Source: Sorangium cellulosum So ce56
GTDB taxonomy: Bacteria; Myxococcota_A; Polyangia; Polyangiales; Polyangiaceae
Assembly (NCBI RefSeq): GCF_000067165.1
Contig: NC_010162.1
Span: forward strand, 7,881,001-7,945,000
DNA: 64,000 nt
Direction: 5' to 3'
Positions 48,719 to 58,526 of this stretch are shown in pieces. The notes beneath the pieces were generated by a model. That model was not told the DNA's origin. It worked only from the letters and a program-made list of their open reading frames with translations, and did no database searches. Every line of letters begins with the position of its first letter. Positions within the stretch are counted from its first letter, which is position 1. A program made the translations under genes and the position numbers.

Positions 48719-50338
48719 CTACGAGGCCCTGGCGTTCTTCAGCGCATCCGGGTTCCCCGGCCCCTCGAGGTACTCGTCGTACGTGCCGTTGAAGACGCGC
48801 TGATCCTTCGACGACAGATCGAGCACGCGGGTGCCGAGCTTGCCCACGAAGTGCCGGTCGTGGCTCGTCACGACGACCGTCCCCTTGTACTCGACGAGCG
48901 CCTGGAGGAGCGCGTCGATGCTCTCGACGTCGAGGTGGTTCGTCGGCTCGTCGAGCACGACGATGTTGTTCTTCACCAGGATGAGCTTCGCGAGGAACAG
49001 GCGCGCCGCCTCGCCGCCGGAAAGGTTCTCCGTCTTCTTGAGCCCGGCCTCGCCGCTGAAGAGCAGCTTCCCGAGCACCGAGCGCACGTGCTCCTTCGGG
49101 GCGGACGGATCGAAGCGGTACAGCCAGTCGTAGGCCGTGTACCCCGCCTCGATCGCCTCGTGGTGATCCTGCGCGAAATAGCCGACGTTCGTGTCGTGGC
49201 CCCACGTGACGGCCCCGGCGTCGGGCGTGTACTCGCCGACGAGGAGCTTGAGCAGCGTCGACTTGCCGATGCCGCTCGGCCCGATGACCGCGAGCTTGTC
49301 GCCGCGGTTCAGGTTGAAATCGAGCTTCTGGATCACGCGCCGATCCCCGAAGCTCTTGGAGAGGCCCTCGACGCGCAGCACGTCGCGGCCAGAGGGCTTC
49401 TCGATCTCGAACTTGATGTACGGGCGCACGACGCTCGATCGCCGGACCTGGATGCCCGCCTCGAGCTTCTCGATCTCCTTCACGCGCGACTGCGCCTGGC
49501 TCGACCGGCTCGCGCTCGCGCCGAAGCGGGCCACGAAGTCCTTGAGCTCGGCGATCTTCTTCTTCTTCTGCGCGGCGTCAGCCTCCGACTGGCGCTTGCC
49601 GGTCGTCTTCTGCTCGATGAAGTCGTCGTAGTCGCCCGTGTAGAGCGTGACCGTCTGGTAGTCGACGTCGGCGACGTGCGTCGCGATCGCGTTCATGAAG
49701 TGCCGGTCGTGGCTGACGACGAGGAGCGTGCCGCGGAAGGTGTCGGTCAGGTACGACTCGAGCCAGCGGATCGAGTCGAGGTCGAGGTGGTTCGTCGGCT
49801 CGTCGAGGAGCAGGACGTCCGCGCCCCCGAAGAGCGTCTGGGCGATGAGGACGCGGAGCTTGTACCCGCCCGCGAGCGTGCTCACCGCGCTCGTGTGCCG
49901 GGCGGTCGCGATCCCGAGCCCCTCGAGGATCTCGGCGGCGCGCGACTCGGCGGTGTAGCCGTCCTCCTCGCCGATCGTCCCCTCGAGCTCGGCCAGCCGC
50001 ATGCCGACCTCGTCGGTCATCTCGACCTCGTACAGCCGATCGCGCTCCTGCATCGCGTCCCAGAGCGCCCGGTTGCCCATCAGGACCGTGTCGATGATCC
50101 TGCAGGACTCGTAGGCGAAATGGTCCTGCTTGAGCACCCCGACGCGGAGCTGCTTCGGGATCTCGACCGAGCCCTGATCCGACTCCTCCTCGCCGGAGAT
50201 GACCTTGAGGAGCGTCGATTTCCCCGCTCCGTTCGCGCCGACGAGCACGTAGCGCTTGCCGGGGTCGAAGCGCATCGTGACGTTCTCGAAGAGAATTTTG
50301 GGACCGTACCGCTTGGTGAGCTTTTCGAGCGTGATCAT
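48719..50338 (-). CDS. ABC-F family ribosome-associated ATPase
   Basis: 539 residues, two nucleotide-binding domains and no membrane segment. Walker A motifs GANGAGKSTLL and GPSGIGKSTLL; signature/Walker B LSGGEAARLFLAKL and VLLLDEPTNHLDLDS, VVLDEPTNHLDVES. The linker between the domains (KRQSEADAAQKKKKIAELK) is the basic P-site tRNA-interaction motif. Closest in layout to YbiT. ABC-F proteins bind the ribosomal E site and restart stalled translation or give antibiotic resistance. Single gene with ATG at 50338. Confidence 0.93.
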   Translation of the reverse strand: MITLEKLTKRYGPKILFENVTMRFDPGKRYVLVGANGAGKSTLLKVISGEEESDQGSVEIPKQLRVGVLKQDHFAYESCRIIDTVLMGNRALWDAMQERDRLYEVEMTDEVGMRLAELEGTIGEEDGYTAESRAAEILEGLGIATARHTSAVSTLAGGYKLRVLIAQTLFGGADVLLLDEPTNHLDLDSIRWLESYLTDTFRGTLLVVSHDRHFMNAIATHVADVDYQTVTLYTGDYDDFIEQKTTGKRQSEADAAQKKKKIAELKDFVARFGASASRSSQAQSRVKEIEKLEAGIQVRRSSVVRPYIKFEIEKPSGRDVLRVEGLSKSFGDRRVIQKLDFNLNRGDKLAVIGPSGIGKSTLLKLLVGEYTPDAGAVTWGHDTNVGYFAQDHHEAIEAGYTAYDWLYRFDPSAPKEHVRSVLGKLLFSGEAGLKKTENLSGGEAARLFLAKLILVKNNIVVLDEPTNHLDVESIDALLQALVEYKGTVVVTSHDRHFVGKLGTRVLDLSSKDQRVFNGTYDEYLEGPGNPDALKNARAS

Positions 50339-50419
50339 CTCAGCGGCGCCGGGCGTAGCACGTGTGCGCCTGCGGTTCCGGTGAATTCCGGAGGCGGCGC
50401 GCCCCCCGGGGCAGGCGCG

Positions 50420-51079
50420 TCACCGCGGCGCGCCGGGCGGCGGGCTGGCGGCGCGCGCCGGCGCTTCTTCGAATACCTCGGCGTCTGGCAAGGAAAGGAC
50501 CTCCCTGCCGGCCGATTCCAGCGTCTCTCTCGGCACGTCGCGGAAGCGCGCGCGGAACGCCGCAGACGGGCGGAGGGTCACGGCCTGTCCGGTCGACCTG
50601 CGCCTGTACGTGGTCTCCACGCCGTCCTCGCTCGCCTCGATCAGGCTGAGATTCAGCTTCCCGAGGCTGGCCCCCGTCGCGGCGGCGGCGCCGTCGGCGA
50701 TGCAGGAGAACTGCACGCTCCGCGGGCTGTGGTGGATCACCTCGAGGTCGAAGCTTTTCGCCGGCAGCCCGAGCCTCGCGAGCGCAAAGCGCCCCATGCG
50801 GTAGCCGGCGACGGCCCACGGCCCCGCCCCGCCGTGGATCGCGGCGACGGCGCGGAGCTCGTCGTCCGGGGCCTCCGCGGCCGGGCGGCCCTGCGCGGGC
50901 GGGTGGCCGTGGTGGTGGGCCGCGTGCCGCTGCCCGCGGCCCTGAGTGGCAGGCGCATGCGGCCGGCCGGCGGTCTCCCGCGCCGGGCCCTCGTGGGGAT
51001 GGGCGGCCGCGCCGCCGCACCGGATCGAGGAAATGGCGGCGAGGAGGATCAACGCCGCTTGGCTCATCGTTTTGCGCAT
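50420..51079 (-). CDS. secreted FmdE-like protein with His-rich linker
   Basis: 219 residues. A hydrophobic N-terminus (QAALILLAAISSIRCGG) looks like a lipoprotein signal with an atypical box. A His/Pro/Gly-rich linker (RHAAHHHGHPPAQG) may bind metal. The rest matches the FmdE fold (formylmethanofuran dehydrogenase subunit E family): AAIHGGAGPWAVAGYRMGR, the Cys in FSCIADGAAAATGASLGKLNL and later TYRRRSTGQ. The usual HGH motif is HGG here. FmdE proteins outside methanogens bind metals; function unknown. Export of an FmdE domain is uncommon. Confidence 0.72.
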   Translation of the reverse strand: MRKTMSQAALILLAAISSIRCGGAAAHPHEGPARETAGRPHAPATQGRGQRHAAHHHGHPPAQGRPAAEAPDDELRAVAAIHGGAGPWAVAGYRMGRFALARLGLPAKSFDLEVIHHSPRSVQFSCIADGAAAATGASLGKLNLSLIEASEDGVETTYRRRSTGQAVTLRPSAAFRARFRDVPRETLESAGREVLSLPDAEVFEEAPARAASPPPGAPR

Positions 51080-51375
51080 GCTCGCTCGATCCCCGTGAGG
51101 GCGGCGGAGTGTCCCCGTTCGCGCGCGACGTCAAGGGCGTCGGGCCGCGCGCCGCCGCCCGCGACGCCCCGGATCCGCCCGCTCCGGCGAGCGCGCAGGC
51201 GTACCCTGGACGGTTTCACGCACCGCGGCGTCAGACCGGGGTAACATGCGCCCGTCATGCCGCGCGCGCCCGCCAGCCGTCCCCGCCGCTCCAGCCGCGC
51301 CGGCCTCGCTGGCTCCGCTGGCCTCGCCGGCGACGCGACGACCCACGTGGCCCGCGCCGGGGGTGATGCTCGCCG

Positions 51376-52980
51376 ATGACCCGCGTCCCCCCTGAAGGCT
51401 TCCGGCCCGAAGCGCTCGTAGGCCAGGTCCTGCGCGGCAAGTGGCGGCTGGAGCGCCTGCTGGGCTTCGGCGGGATGGCCATGGTCTACGCCGCCACGCA
51501 CCGCAACGGGATGCGCGGCGCGGTGAAGATCCTCCGCCGCGAGCTGTCCGAGGACGAGGAGGCGCGCTCGCGCTTCCTGCGCGAGGGCTACGTCGCCAAC
51601 CGCGTCGAGCACCCGGGCATCGTCCGGGTGCTCGACGACGACGTCACCGACGATGGCTCGGTGTTCCTGGTGATGGAGCTGCTCGAGGGCGAGACCGTCG
51701 AGGCGCGCCGCGCGCGCGAGCCGGGCGGCGTGCTCGGCGTGAACGAGGTGCTCGGCATCGCCGAAGACCTGCTCGACGTGCTCGCCGTCGCGCACGAGCG
51801 CGGGATCGTGCACCGCGATCTCAAGCCGGACAACCTGTTCCTCACGCGCCACGGGCAGCTGAAGGTGCTCGACTTCGGCATCGCGCGGCTGCGCGAGCTC
51901 TCCTCCCCGGCGAACGCCTCCACGCGCGCCGGCACCCTGATGGGGACGCCGCAGTTCATGCCGCCGGAGCAGGCGCGGGGGCAGTGGGACAGGGTCGACC
52001 CGCGCAGCGATCTGTGGGCCGTCGGGAGCACGATGTACCAGCTCCTCTCGGGGCGGTACGTGCACCAGGCCGAGACGCTCCCGCTGCTGCTCCTCGCGGC
52101 GATGACGCAGCCGGCGCCGCCGGTGGGCAGCGTCCTGCCGGCCCTGCCCCCGCCGATCGCCGGCGTGATGGACGTGGCGCTCGCGTTCGACCCCGACCGC
52201 CGCTGGCCGAACGCCCGCGCGATGCAGCGCGCGCTCCGCCAGGCGCGGGGCGGCGCGGCGCTCGAGCTGGCCCCGGGCGCGCCCCCGGATGCCGGGCGCG
52301 CGCCCTTGCACTCGGAGCACGGGCACGGGCTCCTGCACTCGGATCCAGGGCGCCCGTCGGCGCAGGCGCGAGGCCCCGGGAGCGGGCCGCGCGGCACGGA
52401 GTTCGCCGCGGCGGGCACGGCCAGCGGCGTCGCGGCCGGCGGCGGCGCGGCCAGCACCGGCACGGTCTCGCCGGTCGTGGAGCGCTCGGCCAGCGCGGAG
52501 CGCTCCGCGCCGCGCGCGGCGGCCGCGGGCGCGCTCCTCGCCGGCGCGCTGGCCGTGGGCGCCCTGGTCGCGCTCGTGTGGTGGCAGCGCGGGGGCGAAA
52601 GGGGCGCGGAGGATCCGTCGCACGGCTCCACGGTGGAGGCCGAGCCGCGCCTCACCGCGGGCGCCGGGGCGACGACGGCGCCGCCCGACAGCGCAGGCTC
52701 GCCCGGGGCCGGCGTGCAGCCGGCGCCGTCCGGCGATGCGGTCCCCGCGATCGCGCCGTCCGCGCCCGCGACGACGCCGGCGCCCGAGGCCGCGATCGCG
52801 ACGGCCGCGAGCGCGTCCGCGCACGCCGCGCCGGCGAGCGCGAGCGCGAGCGCGGCCGCGCCGAGGCCCGCCGCCGGGGGCAGGGCGCGATCGCCCGCGA
52901 CCCCGACGAAGGCGCCCGCCGCGCCTGCGCCTGCCCCCGCGCCGACGCCGGCGGAGGACCCGTACAACCGGAGACGTTGA
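51376..52980 (+). CDS. Ser/Thr protein kinase with Ala/Pro-rich extracellular tail
   Basis: 534 residues. Kinase domain at about 20-290: GFGGMAMVYAA glycine loop, AVKILRRE lysine, HRDLKPDNLFL catalytic loop, LDFGIARL and MPPEQARG (normal DFG-APE spacing, unlike the kinase at 1343). A membrane helix (AGALLAGALAVGALVALVWW) is near 385-405 and an Ala/Pro/Ser-rich low-complexity tail follows. No sensor domain is recognisable. It precedes a TPR protein by 10 bases, so both are likely in one transcription unit. Confidence 0.9.
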   Translation: MTRVPPEGFRPEALVGQVLRGKWRLERLLGFGGMAMVYAATHRNGMRGAVKILRRELSEDEEARSRFLREGYVANRVEHPGIVRVLDDDVTDDGSVFLVMELLEGETVEARRAREPGGVLGVNEVLGIAEDLLDVLAVAHERGIVHRDLKPDNLFLTRHGQLKVLDFGIARLRELSSPANASTRAGTLMGTPQFMPPEQARGQWDRVDPRSDLWAVGSTMYQLLSGRYVHQAETLPLLLLAAMTQPAPPVGSVLPALPPPIAGVMDVALAFDPDRRWPNARAMQRALRQARGGAALELAPGAPPDAGRAPLHSEHGHGLLHSDPGRPSAQARGPGSGPRGTEFAAAGTASGVAAGGGAASTGTVSPVVERSASAERSAPRAAAAGALLAGALAVGALVALVWWQRGGERGAEDPSHGSTVEAEPRLTAGAGATTAPPDSAGSPGAGVQPAPSGDAVPAIAPSAPATTPAPEAAIATAASASAHAAPASASASAAAPRPAAGGRARSPATPTKAPAAPAPAPAPTPAEDPYNRRR

Positions 52981-52990
52981 GGTCGCACGG

Positions 52991-53974
52991 ATGCGTAGAT
53001 CGAGCCCGCGTAGACGATTCCCGGCGGAGGTGCTCGCCGTGGGAGGAGCCGTGCTCCTCGCCTGCCCCGACGCCTCCGCGCAGGGGCGCGATCCTGCGGC
53101 CGCGGAGGCGCTGTTCGACGCCGGCAGGGCGGCGCTGCAGGCGAAGGACTACGACGCCGCGTGCCCGAAATTCCGGGAGAGCTACGAGCTCGATCCGGCG
53201 CCCGGGGCGCTGCTCAACCTCGGCGACTGCGAGGAGAAGCGCGGCAGGGTCGCGACCGCGTGGTCGATCTTCCGGCAGCTCGCGCGCGATCTGCCCGCGA
53301 ACGACGACCGCCGTCCCATCGCCCAGTCGCGCGCGGCGGCGCTCGAGGCCCGCGTGCCGAGGCTCACGATCCGGCTCGCGCCGGAGGCGCCCGCGGACAC
53401 GGCGGTGCAGCGCGCGGGGGTCCCGGTCGGCGCGGGCTCGCTGGGCTCGCCGTTGCCGGTGGACCCGGGCGAGGTGCAGGTGACGGCGGCGGCGCCGGGC
53501 CGGAAGCAGAAGATCTTCACGGTGCAGCTCGCGGAGGGCGCGCAGGTCGAGCTGCTCGTGGCGCCGGAGGAGGCCGCGGCCGCCGCGGGCGCGGGGCCCG
53601 CGCTCCCCCCGAAGACCGCCCCGCAGGAGGCGGGAGGCTCGCCCCGGCGGACGGCCGGCTGGATCAGCGCCGGCGTCGGCGCTGTCGGGATCGGCGTCGG
53701 CGCCGTGTTCGGCGCGCGCGCGATCGGGAAGAAGGGCGACGCCGAGGCGTACTGCGACGAGGACAACGTCTGCCTGGATCAGGGGATCAAGCTGCAGAAG
53801 CAGGGCGTGACCGCGGGGACGATCTCGACGGTCGCGTTCCTCGTCGGGGCGGCGGCGCTGGGCACGGGCGCGGTGCTCGTCTTCACGGCGCCCTCCTCGG
53901 GGCAAGGGTCGCCGGCGCCCCGGGCCACCATCGGCGTGGTGCCGGGAGGCGCCGTGGCGACCATCGTCTTTTGA
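52991..53974 (+). CDS. secreted TPR protein
   Basis: 327 residues. An N-terminal signal region (LAVGGAVLLACPDASAQG) precedes TPR units (AEALFDAGRAALQAKDYDA; CPKFRESYELDPAPGALLNLG). A beta domain with PEGA-like character (GEVQVTAAAPGRKQKIFTV) follows, then two hydrophobic helices near 220-240 and 270-290 and a short Gly/Val tail. TPR-PEGA proteins are frequent partners of kinases in this group. It lies 10 bases after the kinase gene. Confidence 0.8.
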   Translation: MRRSSPRRRFPAEVLAVGGAVLLACPDASAQGRDPAAAEALFDAGRAALQAKDYDAACPKFRESYELDPAPGALLNLGDCEEKRGRVATAWSIFRQLARDLPANDDRRPIAQSRAAALEARVPRLTIRLAPEAPADTAVQRAGVPVGAGSLGSPLPVDPGEVQVTAAAPGRKQKIFTVQLAEGAQVELLVAPEEAAAAAGAGPALPPKTAPQEAGGSPRRTAGWISAGVGAVGIGVGAVFGARAIGKKGDAEAYCDEDNVCLDQGIKLQKQGVTAGTISTVAFLVGAAALGTGAVLVFTAPSSGQGSPAPRATIGVVPGGAVATIVF

Positions 53975-54015
53975 CGGGAGCTGCGCGGCGTCGCCGCGAG
54001 GGAGGGGCCCTGGTG

Positions 54016-55626
54016 GTGAAGCGCGATCAGAGGAGCATCCGAGCCGTGGTCTCCGCCGTCCTGCTCGTCGCCGCGGGCGCGGGGGGTTGCAACGCGCTCA
54101 TCGGCCTCGAGGTCGGCCAGCTGGACGCATCGACGGGCGGCACGGGCGGCGCGGGCGCGGGCACGGGCGGAGGAGCCGAGGGCGGCGGTGGCAGCAACGG
54201 CGGCGGCGCCGGCACGGGCGGCAGCGGCGACGGCGGCGGCGCTGGCACGGGCGGCAGCGGCGGCGGCGAGGCGCCGTTCTGCGGCGAGGATCGCAAGGAC
54301 GCCATCCGCGGGCCGCAGGCGCGCTGGGGCACGACCGTCGGGCTCGACGTCACCGACGTCGCGGCGCACGGCGACGGGGTGACGGCCATCATCAACGAGA
54401 AGGGCGCGATCTCCGTCGCACGGTGGGCGCGCGGCGGCACCCGCGATGCCGGGTATGGGCTGACGGCGACCGATCTGCTGGAAGGCGACATCAAGGCCAC
54501 GCACCTCTCCGTCGGCCAGGGGCTCGCCTACGTGGCCGGGTGGTCGGACAGCGGCGCCCAGCTGCCCAGCGCGTCCACCACCGGGTGCGTCATCACCGGG
54601 CGCGCGCTCTCTCACCCGAGCTTCCTCGCTGCGCTCGACGAGAAGGGCCAGTGCCGGTGGGCGTGGTCGCCGGACGGCGGCGCCACCTCCACCCCGCTCG
54701 GCCTCGCGGCGGCGCCCGGCGCGGTGGTGATGGCCGCCTCGGTGAAGGGGCCGAGCGTGAACGACGGCGCGTGCACCCTCGCGATGGGCGGCGCGGAGAC
54801 GTCCGTGGGGCTGGCCGCGCTCGATCCGGCGGCAGGCGGTTGCCTGTGGGGGATGCCCATCGGCCCGTCGCCGGCCGTGACCGTCGGAGAGCTCCTCGTC
54901 GACGAGGCGCGCGGCGAGGTGCTGGCGGTCGGCCGCTACGAGGGCGAGGAGGGCTACGTCGTCGCGGGAGCGCTGCTCCCTCCCTCGCAGGATCGCGATG
55001 TGTTCGTGGCGCGCTTCGCGCTGACCGAGGGGTCGCTCAAGGGCATCGACGCGTTCCCCCTCCCCGGGCGTCAGGAGGTGGACCAGCGCGGGGCCGCGCT
55101 GCTCCCGGACGGCGACGTCGTGATCGTCGGCTCCTATGCCGGCTCGCTGGATTTCGGCGAGGGCTGCCCGCCGGCGCCCGAAGAGGACGCGCCGAACATG
55201 GAGAACTTCTTCGTCATGCGCGTCTCCGGCCCGTCCGTCGTCTGGGGCCGCGGGTTCGGCGACGCGGGGCACCGGCAGTGGGTCGCCAGCGTGGCGGCGG
55301 CGCCCGATGGGCTGATCTACGTGACCGGGAACTACCAGGGCGAGATCGACCTCGGGAACGGCGGGAAGCTCGTCGCTCCCGCGACGGACGCCGATCCGAT
55401 GGTCGGGTTTCTGATCGTGCTCGACGCCCGCGGCAACGTCGTCTCGGCCTCCGAGCTGAAGGGGACGGGCGACGCTTACGTGTGGGCCGCCGCGCCCGGC
55501 CCGGCGCCCGGCGACGCCCTCTATCTCGGCGGGGAGCTGGGCAGCACCCTCGATATCGGGCGCGACCCGCCGCTCACCGACGCGATGGGGCGCGGGTTCG
55601 TCGCTGAGCTCCCGGGCGTGCGGTGA
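54016..55626 (+). CDS. Gly-rich-linker lipoprotein, copy 1 of 3
   Basis: About 536 residues. Short signal peptide with lipobox VAAGAGGCNALIGLEVGQL, a Gly/Thr/Ala linker of about 60 residues, then a repeated beta domain of about 430 residues with recurring units (SVARWARGGTRDAGYGL; CRWAWSPDGG; DRDVFVARFALTEGS; GDVVIVGSYAGSLDFG). These resemble SBBP/beta-propeller-like repeats. The start GTG at 54016 is taken by alignment to the paralogue. First of three tandem paralogues. Surface-anchored, with possible roles in adhesion or binding; unknown. Confidence 0.82.
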   Translation: MKRDQRSIRAVVSAVLLVAAGAGGCNALIGLEVGQLDASTGGTGGAGAGTGGGAEGGGGSNGGGAGTGGSGDGGGAGTGGSGGGEAPFCGEDRKDAIRGPQARWGTTVGLDVTDVAAHGDGVTAIINEKGAISVARWARGGTRDAGYGLTATDLLEGDIKATHLSVGQGLAYVAGWSDSGAQLPSASTTGCVITGRALSHPSFLAALDEKGQCRWAWSPDGGATSTPLGLAAAPGAVVMAASVKGPSVNDGACTLAMGGAETSVGLAALDPAAGGCLWGMPIGPSPAVTVGELLVDEARGEVLAVGRYEGEEGYVVAGALLPPSQDRDVFVARFALTEGSLKGIDAFPLPGRQEVDQRGAALLPDGDVVIVGSYAGSLDFGEGCPPAPEEDAPNMENFFVMRVSGPSVVWGRGFGDAGHRQWVASVAAAPDGLIYVTGNYQGEIDLGNGGKLVAPATDADPMVGFLIVLDARGNVVSASELKGTGDAYVWAAAPGPAPGDALYLGGELGSTLDIGRDPPLTDAMGRGFVAELPGVR

Positions 55627-55874
55627 TCCCCGCGGTCCGGCGCGCTGGACCGCGAGCGCTCGACGCCCCGCCCCTCGCATCGGCCGCTGCGACCGGATCG
55701 CCGCGGCGCGCGCTCGGGCCGACGGCGGACGGCGGAGAGCGCGCCTTTCGGTGAGGGACGCGCCGGAACCCTCTCGACTCCTGGAGCGACGCTCGCCATG
55801 AAGTCGATGGTGGCGAGCGAGACGAGAGATCTCGCTGCCGGCCGCGGCGGCGCCGCGCCACCAGGAGACGAGAG

Positions 55875-57557
55875 ATGAAGCGCGATCTCAGGAGCACTCG
55901 ACCCATGTTCTGCGCCGGGCTGCTCATCACCGCGGCCGCGGGGGGCTGCAACGCGATCATCGGGCTCGAGGTCGGCGAGCTCGACGCCTCGGCGGGCGGC
56001 GCGGGCGCCACCGCTTCGAGCGTGTCGGCCGGCGGCGCAGGAGGCGAAGGCGGTCGCGGCGAGGGAGGCGCTGGCGGGGGCGGCGCTGGCGAGGGCGGCG
56101 ACGGCGGCACCGGCGGCACCAGCGACGGCGGCGCCGGCGGCGCCGGCGAGGGCGGCGCCGGCGGCGGGAACGAGGCGCTCTGCAGCCACGCCCGCGAGGG
56201 AGCCGTCCGGCCGCCGTCGGGAGAGTGGGGCACGCTGTCCGGCCTGGCGGTCGTCGGCCTCGCGGCGCGAGACGGCGAGGTGACGGCCCTGGTCAAGGAG
56301 AGCCGGGTGCTCGTCAGCGAGCCCACCAAGACCAGGACGGGGTTCTCGGTCGCGAGGTGGAACCCGTCCGGGGTCCGCGAGAGCGCGTACGGGATGACGA
56401 CCGGCGACATGCTCGGCAGCATCTCGGCCGAGCACCTGGCCGTCGCCTCGGACCTCGCTTATGTGGCCGGCTGGTCGGAAGCTCCCCTCACCTTGCTCGC
56501 GTCGGGCGGCAGCGGCCGGTGCACCGCCAGCGCGGGCGCGGACACCGGCCGCAAGCCGAGCTTCCTGCTGGCGCTCGACCAGCTGGGCAAGTGCAGGTGG
56601 GCCTGGAGCGTGGAGGCGGAGCACAACGCCTACCCGCTCGGGCTCGCGGCGACGGCCGACCGGGTCACCTTCGCCGTCTCGCGATCCGGGGCGACGAGCG
56701 CGACCACCGACGATTGCGTCCTCGGGGCCGCCGACCAGCGCGGGGTCACGGATCTCGTGACCTTCAACGCCGGCGGCAAGTGCAGGTGGAGCCGCGCGCT
56801 CGGATCCTCCGCGGCCGTGCACGTCGCGGAGGTCATCGCCGCGCCGCAGGCGGGCGAGGTGCTCGTCGTCGGCGACTACGATGCGCCGGACGGGCCGCTC
56901 GACATCCAGGGGAGAACGCTCCCCCGCGCGCCGGATCGCGATCTGTTCGTGGCGCGCTTCCGGCTCGAAGACGGCGCCCTGACGGGCCTCATCCCGCTCA
57001 CCGCCGCTGGGAGCCAGGCGGCGGCGCGGCACGGGTCCGCGCTGCTCCCGGACGGCGACATCGTGGTCGCCGGGACCTACACCGGGCCGTCCTTCAGCTT
57101 CGAGGACGATTGTCCGCTGCTGCCTCCCACAGGAGACACGGAGAACTCGTTCGTCGCGCGCGTCTCGAAGAAGGGAGTGGTCTGGAGCCGCGGGTTCGGC
57201 GACGAGGAGCGAGATCAGATGGTCGTCAGTCTGGCGGTGGACGGAGCAGGCGCGATCTACATGGCGGGGACGCTCGAGGGCGAGATCGCCCTGGGGAACG
57301 GCGAGAGCCTCACGGCCAGGACGGACGAATTGCAGAGCTTTCTGATCGTGCTCAATCCCAGCGGCAACGTCCTCTCGGCGACCGCGTTCGCGGGCACAGG
57401 CACGGTGGGCGTGTGGGCGGTCGCGCCGGGCGCGACGATCGGCGATCCCTTCACCATCGGCGGTGAGCTGACGGAGACGTTCTCTCTCGTCCCCAGCGAC
57501 CATCCCAGCGCTGCGCCGGGCGAAGGGTTCATCGCCCGGGTGAAGGGGTTGCCGTGA
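55875..57557 (+). CDS. Gly-rich-linker lipoprotein, copy 2 of 3
   Basis: 560 residues. The lipobox region AAAGGCNAIIGLEVGELDAS is almost the same as in the neighbours. The linker of about 75 residues is a chain of GG-A/E-G units. The main domain shares the units SVARWNPSGVRESAYGM, CRWAWSVEAEHNAYPLGLA, DRDLFVARFRLEDGA and VWSRGFGDEERDQMVVSLA with copies 1 and 3. The N-terminus MKRDLRS corresponds to VKRDQRS in copy 1. Tandem gene duplication followed by divergence. Outer-membrane lipoprotein. Confidence 0.84.
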   Translation: MKRDLRSTRPMFCAGLLITAAAGGCNAIIGLEVGELDASAGGAGATASSVSAGGAGGEGGRGEGGAGGGGAGEGGDGGTGGTSDGGAGGAGEGGAGGGNEALCSHAREGAVRPPSGEWGTLSGLAVVGLAARDGEVTALVKESRVLVSEPTKTRTGFSVARWNPSGVRESAYGMTTGDMLGSISAEHLAVASDLAYVAGWSEAPLTLLASGGSGRCTASAGADTGRKPSFLLALDQLGKCRWAWSVEAEHNAYPLGLAATADRVTFAVSRSGATSATTDDCVLGAADQRGVTDLVTFNAGGKCRWSRALGSSAAVHVAEVIAAPQAGEVLVVGDYDAPDGPLDIQGRTLPRAPDRDLFVARFRLEDGALTGLIPLTAAGSQAAARHGSALLPDGDIVVAGTYTGPSFSFEDDCPLLPPTGDTENSFVARVSKKGVVWSRGFGDEERDQMVVSLAVDGAGAIYMAGTLEGEIALGNGESLTARTDELQSFLIVLNPSGNVLSATAFAGTGTVGVWAVAPGATIGDPFTIGGELTETFSLVPSDHPSAAPGEGFIARVKGLP

Positions 57558-57697
57558 GCGCCACGCGCGGACGCCAGCGCACCACGCGAGCAGTCCATGA
57601 CATTTCCGCACGACGACACGCAGCCTGCGACCGGACCGCAGCGGCGCGCATTCCAGCCCGGGTTGACGAAGGGGGGACTGGCAGCTTCCATGAGAGG

Positions 57698-58471
57698 ATG
57701 CGCTCGCTTCACCGCCTCTTCTGTCTCTGCCTGGCCCTCCCTGCCGGACTCAACTGTGGATTCCCCGACGCCACCTTCACGGAGCGCTCCAGCACGGGCG
57801 TGGGCGGCGCGAGCGGCACGGCGGACTCGGCGAGCTCCGCCGCGGCGTCCTCGGGCGCGGCGGGCCCCGGCGGCGGCGCGGAGGCCTCCAGCGCCGGCGG
57901 GAACGGCGGCGGCCCGACGGGCACCGGCGGCGATGCACCGGGCTCCGGAGGCGGCGCGGCAGGCTCCGGCGGCGGCTCGGCGACCTCCAGCGCGAGCACC
58001 GGCGGCGGCTCCGCGGGCGCCGGCGGCTCGGCGACCTCCAGCGCGAGCGCCAGCGCGGCGACCTCCGGCGCCGGTGGCGGCTCGACGACCTCCAGCGCGA
58101 GCGCCGGGCCGGCGACCTCCAGCTCCAGCGGTGGCACCGTCGACTGCGACGCCGACAAGGACGGCTATCTGTCGATCGCGTGCGAGGGCGGCGACGACTG
58201 CAACGACGACAACCCCTCGGTCCACCCGAACCAGCCCAGCACCTTCTACGACTCGCCGATCCCTCCGGGACGCAGCTTCGATTACGACTGCAGCGGCAAG
58301 GAGGAGATGGAGTTCGCCTCCGTCAAGTGCACTGGCCTGCTCGTCTGTGCCGCGGCGAACAACGTGTTTCTGAGCGACGTCCCGTGTGGAAGCCGGGGCC
58401 CGTTCGGCTCCTGCGACCTCACCTGCAAGTCGATCATCACCTTTCCCAATTACGTCAGGGAATGCCATTGA
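57698..58471 (+). CDS. lipoprotein with MopE-like metal-binding motif
   Basis: About 257 residues. A signal peptide CLCLALPAGLNCGFPDA ends at a probable lipid Cys. A Ser/Gly/Ala-rich linker of about 125 residues with repeated TTSSAS-like units leads to a compact C-terminal domain with CDADKDGYLSIACEGGDDC and NDDNPSVHPNQPS, the Asp-rich metal-binding motif of the MopE family. Six or more Cys follow in disulfide-like spacing. It sits between paralogous lipoprotein copies 2 and 3, so the four genes form a surface-protein island. Start at 57698 is chosen for the signal peptide. Confidence 0.78.
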   Translation: MRSLHRLFCLCLALPAGLNCGFPDATFTERSSTGVGGASGTADSASSAAASSGAAGPGGGAEASSAGGNGGGPTGTGGDAPGSGGGAAGSGGGSATSSASTGGGSAGAGGSATSSASASAATSGAGGGSTTSSASAGPATSSSSGGTVDCDADKDGYLSIACEGGDDCNDDNPSVHPNQPSTFYDSPIPPGRSFDYDCSGKEEMEFASVKCTGLLVCAAANNVFLSDVPCGSRGPFGSCDLTCKSIITFPNYVRECH

Positions 58472-58526
58472 GCCCGCGCTGCCTCGGTGGCGGGTCGAGG
58501 GTGCCACGCAACGGAGAGCCGCCCCG